Positions 8,304-15,829 of a stretch of DNA of 64,000 bases are shown in pieces. The notes under the pieces were generated by a model. The model was given only the letters and a program-made list of their open reading frames with translations. It searched no databases and was not told the DNA's origin. Both the position numbers and the translations under genes were made by a program. Where the stretch lies: positions 372,001 to 436,000 of the forward strand of contig JANRLQ010000026.1 in the NCBI GenBank assembly GCA_033762375.1, given 5' to 3'. Each line of letters begins with the position of its first letter. Positions within the stretch are counted from its first letter, which is position 1. The stretch comes from RDXT01 sp033762375. GTDB lineage: Bacteria; Bacteroidota; Bacteroidia; J057.

Positions 8304-9364
8304 TTTGAAAAAGGTGGGGTTGAAAAGTGCTGCCAGCCCTGGGCCTCAATCGGGACAACCTGGTTTGACTCCAGGACAATCTCCACAGATCCGGGATGTG
8401 CGGTCATATGGCCGATGATGGTTATGTCCTGCTGGTCTTTGATCTTGTCAAAATCAGCTACCGGTATCGTAAAGATGAGCTCATAGTCCTCACCGCCATT
8501 GAGGGCCAGCATGGAAGGATTCATTTTAAAATCCTCAGCGACAGAGATCGTCTGAAAATCTATGGGCAGCTTAGCCGAGTATATCAAGGCTCCGCATCTG
8601 CTCTGGCGGCAGAGGTGATGCAGCTCAGATGCGACCCCATCACTCACATCCATCATGGAGGTGGGTTTTATGCCCAGTTTTTGCAGGAGCTGAATCATGT
8701 CCAGGCGAGCTTCAGGTTTGAGCTGACGACCGATGACATAGTCCAGGGTTTCCAGGTCCGGCTGGATATTCGGATTGTGGATATAGACATTTTTTTCACG
8801 CTCCAGCACCAGCAGACCCGCATAGGCAGCCCCCAGGTCTCCGGTCACACAGATCAGGTCGTCCGGACGGGCTCCGGACCGATACACAATATCCTGCTCA
8901 TCTGCTGTACCAAATGCGGTCACAGACAATACCAATCCCTGCCGCGAACTGGACGTATCTCCACCCAACAAATCCACCTGATACTGATCACAGGCGAGCT
9001 GTATTCCGGCATATAACTCCTCCATGGCCTCGACGGGAAACCGGCTGCTCACCCCTACTGAGACTGTAATGCCATACGGTATGGCATTCATCGCTACGAC
9101 ATCACTCAGATTGACCGCCACGGCTTTGTAACCCAGGTGCTTGAGTGGCACATATGCGAGATCAAAATGCACCCCCTCCAGCAGCAGGTCTGTGGTGAAT
9201 ACCTGCACACTCCCGTCTCCCATCCGGACGACAGCAGCATCATCCCCGACCGCCTTGATCACATGCGCATGGCGTGGGGGAAAAAACTGAGTCAGGTGCT
9301 CAATCAGCCCAAACTCACCAAACTGAGAAATTGGTGTACGGATGGGCTCTTGTTCGTCCAGCAT
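8300..9364 (-). CDS. thiL: Thiamine-monophosphate kinase
   Basis: ThiL phosphorylates thiamine monophosphate to the active cofactor thiamine diphosphate. The 354-residue sequence shows the family landmarks: GEFGLIEHL near residue 16, the GDDAAVV metal/ATP motif at about 40, TTDLLLEGVHFDL near 58, NLSDVVAMNA, LLGGDTSSS, and the C-terminal GGEDYELIFT. These line up with AIR synthase-fold ATP-dependent enzymes. It is the first gene left of the DnaA-box region and is transcribed away from it, with xth coupled behind it. No thiamine biosynthesis genes or TPP riboswitch lie nearby. Confidence 0.95.
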   Translation of the reverse strand: MLDEQEPIRTPISQFGEFGLIEHLTQFFPPRHAHVIKAVGDDAAVVRMGDGSVQVFTTDLLLEGVHFDLAYVPLKHLGYKAVAVNLSDVVAMNAIPYGITVSVGVSSRFPVEAMEELYAGIQLACDQYQVDLLGGDTSSSRQGLVLSVTAFGTADEQDIVYRSGARPDDLICVTGDLGAAYAGLLVLEREKNVYIHNPNIQPDLETLDYVIGRQLKPEARLDMIQLLQKLGIKPTSMMDVSDGVASELHHLCRQSRCGALIYSAKLPIDFQTISVAEDFKMNPSMLALNGGEDYELIFTIPVADFDKIKDQQDITIIGHMTAHPGSVEIVLESNQVVPIEAQGWQHFSTPPFSK

Positions 9365-9471
9365 AATATTGTTCTTATTGGGTTGCCTTTCAACGTAAGA
9401 CGGGAGATAAAACTACAGATAAAATTGCGTATCACCCTCTGTTGAGGATCGCCGTATGTTTTACACAGAGC

Positions 9472-9492
9472 TTATCCACAAATTTATCCACA
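9472..9492 (+). promoter_or_regulatory. Left DnaA box pair in oriC
   Basis: Two perfect TTATCCACA boxes lie head to tail with starts 12 bp apart (9472-9480 and 9484-9492). A further box-like TTTTCCACA lies at 9565-9573. Closely spaced same-orientation boxes of this sort can seed a DnaA filament directed toward the unwinding element, which lies about 200 bp to the right. Confidence 0.85.
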
Positions 9493-9690
9493 TTTATCGT
9501 AATCTCATATTCCCTAACTCACTTGCTATCAAATATGTCTGGCATAAACTCAAAAGTTTTCCATTTTTCCACATGACCCCTGATGGGGAAAAATCTGTAG
9601 CCTCCCTCCTATCCCGGCCTGGACTCCGGAGCTGCCTTTTCATAACACGTCTTACGTGGCAGCGGGTGACCGCTTTTCCCTGACCGACTC

Positions 9691-9720
9691 TTATTCTTAT
9701 TCTTTTATTTAAATTTTAAA
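9691..9720. other. Candidate DNA unwinding element
   Basis: Of these 30 bases only two (9696, 9702) are not A or T. The left half repeats TTATTC in tandem (TTATTC TTATTC) and the right half reads TTTAAATTTTAAA. It lies between the left and right DnaA box clusters. Such an A/T-rich, repeat-bearing tract is the expected melting site of an origin. The assignment rests on composition and position only. Confidence 0.6.
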
Positions 9721-10009
9721 GGAAATACTAGTGGTAATATATGTGTGGAAACAGGGGATAACTTTCTGCGGATATACTTGACATGGAGGTTATGCACCAG
9801 AATAGGAAACAACATCCACATTGCATATAGGTATTTTTTCATGTAAGATTTGTACCAGAATGATATTTATATCCGTAAAACAACTGAACCGGCAGAAGTA
9901 TGCAGCGCAGTCTTTATCAGATACTTGAGTTCGTATTATTCAAAACGTGATATACAATCCAATAGCTAGCTGGTAAATACAACTGATGAAGGGTCGGCAC
10001 GATACACAC

Positions 10010-10261
10010 ATATCCACATCTATGTGGATAACGTGATGCGGTATAAAATTTCGCATTAGGCCTGTGTACTTCCGGGTGGATATCTGAACCCATGTCCACG
10101 GCCCTGGGGGATAACCTTGCGGATTTCCACCGAATGTGGATAAACAGCAGGACGTGTGGATAGCTCATTCACAGGGATGCGAGACTATCCACAGCCTGGG
10201 AGGATGCTATCCACGAGGTGTGTGGATAACTGTGTGCTGATAATCAATTGCTTATGGATAA
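10010..10261. promoter_or_regulatory. Right DnaA box cluster in oriC
   Basis: Seven box-like 9-mers occur within 252 bp: 10010-10018 (ATATCCACA), 10023-10031, 10135-10143, 10155-10163, 10185-10193, 10221-10229 and 10253-10261. Three of them are exact. The first two form a perfect palindrome, TATCCACAT-CT-ATGTGGATA (10011-10030), so two DnaA protomers would bind symmetrically. A two-mismatch site, CTATCCACG, lies at 10207-10215. Confidence 0.85.
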
Positions 10262-10323
10262 CTTCCGTGCTGTGTCCAACTATCCCCCAATAAGGACAGG
10301 CTCAGCAAGGGGGTAGATGCCCG

Positions 10324-11115
10324 TTATTTACCTTTATACACCGGCTTCCGCTTTTGGATAAATGCCATCACGCCCTCCATAAAGTCATGGGTAGCCATAG
10401 ACGTTCCCTGCGAAACCGCTTCCTGGTCCAGAGCTTCGGCCAGTGTACCTGTGATACCAGTCCTGATATTGGCCTTGGTGCGTTGTATCGCGATGTACGG
10501 ACCTTGTGCCAGGGCCATCGCCTGACGTTGTACGGCCTCATCGAGCTGATCATCGGCCAGTACATGATTGACAAGACCCAGGCGCAGGGCCTCCGCAGCA
10601 GGGAGGGTGGTATTGTTGACCATGAGTTCGTAGGCTTTGTGATATCCCAGGCGCTCTGGCATAAAATAGGCTCCTCCCCCATCACTGGACAGCCCGATCC
10701 GGGTGAAAATCTGGCTAAAAGTAGCTGTCTCCGATGCCAGTATCAGGTCACATGCCAGCGCAAAATTAAAGCCTACTCCGACACATGAGCCGCGTACCTG
10801 TGCGATAAAGGGCTTGTCAGAGGCACGCATTGCCAGGACGGCAGGGTTGTAGTGGGTGCGGAGGAAGTGTGTCACATCAAATCCGCCCTGTAGCGTACCC
10901 GGATCCAGATCTGCCCCGGCGCAGAAGTCTGCTCCCGCGCCGGTCAGGATGACAACCCGGCTGTCGTCTTCGGTCACCTGCTGGATAGCCTGTAAAAAAG
11001 CTCGGGCCATCGTGGTGTTTATCGCATTTTTGCGGCGGGGATTATCCAGGATCAGGGTTGTGATATCTCCCTCACGCAGGATCCGGATGCCTGGGGTATC
11101 TGTTGATTGGCTCAT
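10324..11115 (-). CDS. Enoyl-CoA hydratase/isomerase family protein (PaaG-like)
   Basis: This 263-residue crotonase-fold protein has the oxyanion-hole segments GADFCAGADL (about 59-68) and VRGSCVGVGFNFALACD (about 106-122). At the catalytic region it reads IGLSSDGGGAYFMPE, with Asp where classical hydratases have Glu. That pattern is seen in PaaG-like delta-isomerases and epoxyphenylacetyl-CoA isomerases, so it may act as an isomerase rather than a hydratase. It is divergent from an acyl-CoA dehydrogenase gene, with a palindromic candidate operator in the 115-bp gap, which suggests joint regulation in fatty-acid or aromatic acyl-CoA breakdown. It is the first gene to the right of oriC and reads toward it. 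Confidence 0.9.
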   Translation of the reverse strand: MSQSTDTPGIRILREGDITTLILDNPRRKNAINTTMARAFLQAIQQVTEDDSRVVILTGAGADFCAGADLDPGTLQGGFDVTHFLRTHYNPAVLAMRASDKPFIAQVRGSCVGVGFNFALACDLILASETATFSQIFTRIGLSSDGGGAYFMPERLGYHKAYELMVNNTTLPAAEALRLGLVNHVLADDQLDEAVQRQAMALAQGPYIAIQRTKANIRTGITGTLAEALDQEAVSQGTSMATHDFMEGVMAFIQKRKPVYKGK

Positions 11116-11164
11116 GAATGACTAGGAAGAATGAAGAGGTGGAACTATATTTACAAGGTAAGAG

Positions 11165-11188
11165 AAAATATAGACATGCATATATTTT
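11165..11188. promoter_or_regulatory. Palindrome between divergent acyl-CoA genes (candidate operator)
   Basis: A perfect 8-bp inverted repeat AAAATATA (11165-11172) / TATATTTT (11181-11188) with the 8-bp centre GACATGCA lies in the gap between the divergent enoyl-CoA hydratase and acyl-CoA dehydrogenase genes. The position suits a TetR- or FadR-like regulator controlling both promoters. No regulator gene is adjacent, so this is inference from symmetry and position. Confidence 0.4.
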
Positions 11189-11230
11189 CCTTATTTTTTC
11201 ATCTCACCCCTCATAAAAACCTGACCTTCC

Positions 11231-13042
11231 ATGGCCCGCAAGTATGTGAGTATTCGTAACCTGGAGTTTTTGCTCAATGAGGTACACCATCTGCGCGAAG
11301 TGCTGGAGCATCCGCATTTTTCGCACCACGATCCAGAGACCGTGGGCATGATGCTGGATGCTGCCCGCCAATTGGCTGATGTGTATCTCCTGCCGTTTTA
11401 TGGAGACATGGACCAGCACGAGCCCTATCTTGAAGATGGGCAGATCAAGGTGCATAGCAGTGTGCGTCCATATCTGGATGCCCTGGGCGAGGGTGGCTGG
11501 CTGGGCGCTGTAGCTACCCTGGAAGATGGAGGTATGCAGATGCCGCAGATGATGGCCACTGCCGCTGCCTTTATCCTGACAGCAGCCAATAATGGCGCGA
11601 CCTCTTTTTCAGGCCTGACGACAGGTGCCGCCAACCTGCTGGCGACCTTCGGGACACCAGCGCAGAAGGCTGCTTACCTTCCGGGGATGTTTAGCGGAAA
11701 ATGGCAAGGCACGATGGCCCTGACGGAGCCGCAGGCGGGAAGCTCACTGTCTGATATTGTGTCGACGGCTACCCCGATGCCGGATGGTACATACCTTATT
11801 AAGGGGCACAAGATTTATATATCAGCCGGAGACTATACTGATGCTGAAAATGTCGTGCATATGCTCCTGGCCCGGATTGACGGAGCCCCTGCAGGAACTA
11901 AAGGGATATCACTTTTTATTGTACCCAAGTACCGGATAGGTGCCGGGGGAGAGATGATTTTTAATGATATCACACCTGCCGGTGTCTATCACAAGATGGG
12001 CCAGCGAGGTACGCCGGCAACGCACCTGATATTTGGGGAGCGGGATGCCTGCTATGGAGATCTGCTCGGCGAACCCCACAAGGGATTGTCCCAGATGTTT
12101 CAGATGATGAATGAAGCCCGGATTATGGTCGGCTTGGGAGCAGCCTCGTTAGCCTCGGCGGCATACTACGCATCCCTACAGTATGCGATGGAGCGTCCGC
12201 AGGGCCGCAGGCTCAATGACCGCGATCTCTCCAAACCTCAAACCCCGATTATCAACCACCCAGATGTGCGCCGGATGCTCTATCTGCAGAAAGCACTGAC
12301 GGAGGGTGCCCTGAGCATTGTGATGGAGGCCTCCCGCTATGCAGACCTGGCCAAAACAAGTACGGGAGAAGAAAAGGAAAAATACGAGATGCTGCTGGAT
12401 CTCATGACTCCGATTGTAAAATCTTTTCCGTCAGAGATGGCCATTGTATCCATTAGCAATGGCTTACAGATACTGGGAGGCGGTGGATTTTGCCGGGACT
12501 TTCCGCTGGAAAACTACTATCGGGATATCCGCATCTACCCGATATATGAAGGCACCACTGGTATACAGGCCCAGGATCTGCTCGGGCGTAAGGTGACGCT
12601 GCACAATGGCAAAGCCCTCATGTTACTGGCAGCAGAAATTCAGAAAACCCTGGATGCGGCTGATACATATGAAGACCTGCGCCGGTATGTACAGACACTA
12701 AAACAAGAGCTACAGCGGCTACAGCAGGTAACGATGCACCTGGTACAGTTTGCGATGAAAGGTGACATCGAGCGATTTCTCTCTGATGCTACGCTCTATC
12801 TGGAGCTAGCCGGGATCGTGATTGCTGCCTGGCAATGGCTGAAGCAGGCTGCTGCGGCTCAACAAACACTCATAACCCAACTTCCAGCGGGGGATGAACG
12901 GGACTTTTATGAAAATAAGGTTCACTCGATGAAGTTTTATTTTGCCTATGAAGTGCCTAAAACCCACGCGCTGGTGACGCGGCTCATGGATACAGAGGTG
13001 CTGACAATCGTACGGACAGCATCCGAAATGGCGATTGTGTGA
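11231..13042 (+). CDS. Acyl-CoA dehydrogenase, long form with extra C-terminal domain
   Basis: This 603-residue FAD-dependent dehydrogenase introduces the alpha-beta double bond in acyl-CoA thioesters. The FAD/substrate block MALTEPQAGSSLSDI lies near residues 158-172, and the catalytic base is Glu440 in YEGTTGIQAQDLLGRK. Length and C-terminal helical extension fit the group containing the DmdC-like 3-methylthiopropanoyl-CoA dehydrogenases and Acyl-CoA_dh_C domain proteins, rather than the 380-residue short-chain type. Substrate cannot be read from the sequence. It is divergent from the enoyl-CoA hydratase gene and is followed by a strong hairpin at 13073. Confidence 0.93.
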   Translation: MARKYVSIRNLEFLLNEVHHLREVLEHPHFSHHDPETVGMMLDAARQLADVYLLPFYGDMDQHEPYLEDGQIKVHSSVRPYLDALGEGGWLGAVATLEDGGMQMPQMMATAAAFILTAANNGATSFSGLTTGAANLLATFGTPAQKAAYLPGMFSGKWQGTMALTEPQAGSSLSDIVSTATPMPDGTYLIKGHKIYISAGDYTDAENVVHMLLARIDGAPAGTKGISLFIVPKYRIGAGGEMIFNDITPAGVYHKMGQRGTPATHLIFGERDACYGDLLGEPHKGLSQMFQMMNEARIMVGLGAASLASAAYYASLQYAMERPQGRRLNDRDLSKPQTPIINHPDVRRMLYLQKALTEGALSIVMEASRYADLAKTSTGEEKEKYEMLLDLMTPIVKSFPSEMAIVSISNGLQILGGGGFCRDFPLENYYRDIRIYPIYEGTTGIQAQDLLGRKVTLHNGKALMLLAAEIQKTLDAADTYEDLRRYVQTLKQELQRLQQVTMHLVQFAMKGDIERFLSDATLYLELAGIVIAAWQWLKQAAAAQQTLITQLPAGDERDFYENKVHSMKFYFAYEVPKTHALVTRLMDTEVLTIVRTASEMAIV

Positions 13043-13072
13043 GGCAACTTTTATGCTGATAATTTATAATAG

Positions 13073-13104
13073 GTGTTGCCCCCCATTTTTTTGGGGGGTA
13101 ACAC
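13073..13104. terminator. Strong hairpin between convergent genes
   Basis: GTGTTGCCCCCC pairs with GGGGGGTAACAC over 12 bp with one G-U pair, closing an ATTTTTTT loop. It lies 30 bp after the acyl-CoA dehydrogenase stop and before the convergent acetyltransferase gene. There is no U-tract after the stem on either strand (the T-run is in the loop), so it may block transcription weakly or act as an RNA 3'-end stabiliser. The rest of the gap up to 13210 shows nothing recognisable. Confidence 0.55.
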
Positions 13105-13210
13105 TATTGATAGAAGCTCCGGCAGTTTTACAAGGAGGAAGTTACGCCCTGAAAGGCTGGGAAGCCGGTATATGGTACCGTACATCCCACGGGCGATGAC
13201 TTACGGGCGG

Positions 13211-13891
13211 TTAGTCTTCAGAATGACGCCGTTTACCGGGCTTGACGGGCTGGGCAGGATTGCCTGCCACGGTCACACCGTCCGGCACATCCTGAAATAC
13301 CACAGCCCCTGCCCCTACCATAGCACCTTCTCCGATTTTGACGCCGGGATAGATCACAGCGCCCATTCCGATCAGGGCCTCATCCTCGATCTCTACCCCC
13401 CGGCCTATATGGGCACCATCCTGAATCGTGCAGTAATTGCCGATCAGGCAATCCTGTCCGATAGACACATGGCTGCCGACGAGGTTGAAGTTACCCAGAT
13501 AAGTCCCAGCTTGCAGGACAATCCCAGGTCCGAGCAGATTGCCTCTACCCAGGCGGGCGTAGGTGGAAATGGCCTGAAGACTATGAATGAGGTTGATGAC
13601 GTCCGCATTATACTCATCAAGTTGCAGCGACAAAGTCCGGCGGCGGTCTGGATCCCCCTCAGCCAGCGCTACCTTCACCTGGTCATCAGCCAGAAGGGTA
13701 CTAGCGTCTTTGCTATCCAGGGCTGCAATCACGACAATATCTCCTACTTCGGTTTGGATCAGTTCTTCATTGTCTGTCAGAAACCCATAGACCAGGATGT
13801 CTGCAGAGAGCGCAATATCTAAAGCCAGCCTACCCTCTGTCCCGGCTCCTACGATTACCAGTGGGATTCTGTTGTCGGCGTTTTCTTCCAT
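13211..13891 (-). CDS. Sugar O-acyltransferase of the NeuD/PglD family
   Basis: This 226-residue protein has an N-terminal Rossmann-like half (IPLVIVGAGTEGRLALDIA) and a C-terminal left-handed beta-helix of hexapeptide repeats (IGQDCLIGNYCTI, HIGRGVEI, YPGVKIGEGAMVGAGAVV). This matches sialic-acid O-acetyltransferase NeuD and the bacillosamine acetyltransferase PglD. These use acetyl-CoA to acetylate nucleotide sugars or surface sugars. The ORF extends 13 codons upstream to 13930, but a promoter element (CAAAATTA, minus-strand TAATTTTG, 13910-13917) lies inside that extension. I therefore place the start at the ATG complementary to 13889-13891 (MEENADNRIP). A glycan role fits the membrane glycosyltransferase-like genes that diverge from it. 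Confidence 0.88.
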   Translation of the reverse strand: MEENADNRIPLVIVGAGTEGRLALDIALSADILVYGFLTDNEELIQTEVGDIVVIAALDSKDASTLLADDQVKVALAEGDPDRRRTLSLQLDEYNADVINLIHSLQAISTYARLGRGNLLGPGIVLQAGTYLGNFNLVGSHVSIGQDCLIGNYCTIQDGAHIGRGVEIEDEALIGMGAVIYPGVKIGEGAMVGAGAVVFQDVPDGVTVAGNPAQPVKPGKRRHSED

Positions 13892-13909
13892 TGTGAGAAT
13901 AATTGATCT

Positions 13910-13917
13910 CAAAATTA
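13910..13917 (-). promoter_or_regulatory. Candidate promoter -7 element of the NeuD-like gene (TAATTTTG)
   Basis: The minus strand reads TAATTTTG, an exact TAnnTTTG match, with a TTG (complement of 13939-13941) 21 bp upstream as a possible -33 element. Transcription would begin about 12 bp before the ATG at 13891. This argues against the longer reading frame start at 13930. Confidence 0.6.
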
Positions 13918-14002
13918 CATCAATACCCACTCAAAACCCAATCCTCAGCTGTATCTCCTGCGGGCACTTGTTTTTTTGCCATTCGTGCCGGAACTTTTGC
14001 GC

Positions 14003-15829
14003 ATGAAGTCTTCTCATCCTGTCTCGCGTGCCGTCCTGGTAGGGCTGACCGCCTTCATTATTATTGTAGCTCATATCCAGCCGAAGTGGAAGCAGACACA
14101 GACAGAGGCTACCCTGAGCTGGGATGTGTATGGATACTATTTATATCTGCCGGCTGTTTTCATTTATGACGACTTGTATGAACTGAAGTTTGCAGACAGC
14201 CTGTTTCAGCAGTATCGTCCTGCCGGTGATATGCATGCTGCCGTCACGCTGCCTGATGGCAGGTACGTCATGAAATATCCGGTAGGTATGGCCCTGATGT
14301 ATAGCCCGTTTTTTGGGGTAGGACACCTGGTGGCGGGCGGGCTTGGGTATCCGCAGGATGGATTTTCGCGGCCCTATCAGCAGGCGATTGGCTGGGGGAT
14401 GCTGCTGTATGCAGCATTGGGCCTTATACTGCTCCGGAGGTTGCTGCTCCTGTATGTAGATGACCGTATCGCGGCCCTGGTCATGACAATTTTGGTTCTG
14501 GCAACCAACTACCTCAACTACACCGCCATAGATGGGGCGATGACCCATAATGTACTGTTTACCCTCACCACAGCCCTGCTGCTGCTTACCCATCGCTGGC
14601 ATATCCGACCCGACCTCCGCACGGCCCTGGCAATGGGAGGCCTGATCGGGCTGGCTACCATTATCCGCCCCACCGAAATCCTGACCCTGATGATTCCGGC
14701 GCTCTGGGGCATCTGGAACCGCGAGACATTTTTTTCCAAACTTCAGCAACTCTGGAAACACTATACCCATGTCCTTATACTGGGTGCAGGATTGGTAGCA
14801 GTAGGCTGTCTGCAACTCCTGTACTGGAAGCAGGCGACCGGGCAGTGGTTATATTATTCGTATGAGGAGTATGGATTTTACTGGACTCGACCCCATATCT
14901 ATGAGGGGTTGTTCAGCTATCGTAAGGGGTGGCTGGTATATACCCCTGTGATGATTCTTGCCCTGATCGGATTTGTCCCCCTTTACCGGCAGATGAAGGG
15001 TGTTTTTTTACCCGCTTTGGTATTTATGACTACCATGATCTATGTGGTATATGCCTGGGATGTGTGGTGGTACGGCGGTAGTTTTGGTTCGCGTCCGCTG
15101 ATTCAGTATTATGCCTTGCTGGCATTGCCGATGGGTGCCCTGCTGCAGGTAATGCTGCGGAGACGCTGGGCATCTGGGCTTGCTGGTGGTTTTGTCCTGT
15201 TTTGTATCTGGATGAACCTGATCATGACCTGGCAGGCACACGCCCCGGACGGAAACTGGTCAGCAGAAAGTATGACCCGAGCGTATTTCTGGCGGATATT
15301 CGGAAAAATTGAGGCCGATCGGGCCGATAAAAAGTTTCTGGACGTGCGGCACGAGCTCAGATCACTGGCAGGCATGTCCTCCCGCACCCTCTACACCCAG
15401 GACTTTGAGACAGATACGACGCTGTATCGCACGGATCAGCAGGCTGCCGGAGGTACATACGCAGGTGTCCTGGATCAGGATCATCAGTTCTCGCCGGGAT
15501 ATACCACCACGATAGGCGAGTTGCGCGCTAAACCTAAAAGTTGGATCAGGGCCCGGGTGGATGCCCGCTATGAGCAACCGGAGTGGAATGAGTGGAAGTT
15601 CACTCAGCTGTCAATCATTTTTTTCAGAGGCGATAAGGTATTAAAGGAGACCAATGGCCGTTTGCAGCGGATTGCCGGACCTGGCAACTGGTTTGAGTAC
15701 CGCTACGAGATGAAAATCCCCTCAAACCTTCAGCCTGATGATGTGATGAAGGTCTATCTCTGGCATGCCACATCTGCTACGGTCGTGTGGGTGGACAATC
15801 TCGCTGTGACCCTGATAGAACCCCAATGA
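14003..15829 (+). CDS. Membrane glycosyltransferase-like protein with C-terminal soluble domain
   Basis: This 608-residue protein begins MKSSHPVSRAVLVGL. The open frame continues upstream to a TTG at 13976, but the ATG at 14003 directly precedes the first membrane segment and is preferred. About ten hydrophobic segments fill residues 1-420. An acidic motif in the first periplasmic loop (LSWDVYGYYLYLPA) resembles the catalytic loop of GT39/GT83-like integral membrane glycosyltransferases that use polyprenyl-phosphate sugars. Residues from about 430 onward are soluble and appear beta-rich. Its stop overlaps the next gene's ATG (ATGA), so the two are co-translated. Acceptor and donor are unknown. 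GT-like identity is an inference from topology and the Asp motif. Confidence 0.72.
   Translation: MKSSHPVSRAVLVGLTAFIIIVAHIQPKWKQTQTEATLSWDVYGYYLYLPAVFIYDDLYELKFADSLFQQYRPAGDMHAAVTLPDGRYVMKYPVGMALMYSPFFGVGHLVAGGLGYPQDGFSRPYQQAIGWGMLLYAALGLILLRRLLLLYVDDRIAALVMTILVLATNYLNYTAIDGAMTHNVLFTLTTALLLLTHRWHIRPDLRTALAMGGLIGLATIIRPTEILTLMIPALWGIWNRETFFSKLQQLWKHYTHVLILGAGLVAVGCLQLLYWKQATGQWLYYSYEEYGFYWTRPHIYEGLFSYRKGWLVYTPVMILALIGFVPLYRQMKGVFLPALVFMTTMIYVVYAWDVWWYGGSFGSRPLIQYYALLALPMGALLQVMLRRRWASGLAGGFVLFCIWMNLIMTWQAHAPDGNWSAESMTRAYFWRIFGKIEADRADKKFLDVRHELRSLAGMSSRTLYTQDFETDTTLYRTDQQAAGGTYAGVLDQDHQFSPGYTTTIGELRAKPKSWIRARVDARYEQPEWNEWKFTQLSIIFFRGDKVLKETNGRLQRIAGPGNWFEYRYEMKIPSNLQPDDVMKVYLWHATSATVVWVDNLAVTLIEPQ

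Larger units (their letters stand above)
9365..10323. other. oriC: Chromosomal replication origin oriC
   Basis: A 959-bp stretch without a plausible gene, and the longest non-coding region in the window. It contains five exact DnaA boxes TTATCCACA (plus strand: 9472-9480, 9484-9492; minus strand: 10023-10031, 10135-10143, 10221-10229). It also has five boxes with one mismatch: 9565-9573, 10010-10018, 10155-10163, 10185-10193 and 10253-10261. The left boxes read on the plus strand and three exact right boxes read on the minus strand, so the two clusters face each other. An A/T tract at 9691-9720 lies between the clusters. Together with parS about 6.3 kb away and outward transcription of all left-hand genes, this supports oriC. 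dnaA itself is not adjacent, which is common in Bacteroidota. Confidence 0.9.

Noticed and set aside
9456..9683. Open frames of 75-102 codons in the oriC region (also 9917-10168 on the minus strand)
   Set aside because: They cross DnaA boxes, have no homology that I recognise and lack a promoter or conserved start. They are treated as chance frames in non-coding DNA.
13073..13822. A 249-codon plus-strand frame opposite the NeuD-like gene
   Set aside because: Hexapeptide repeats on the minus strand show the true gene; the plus frame starts inside a hairpin.
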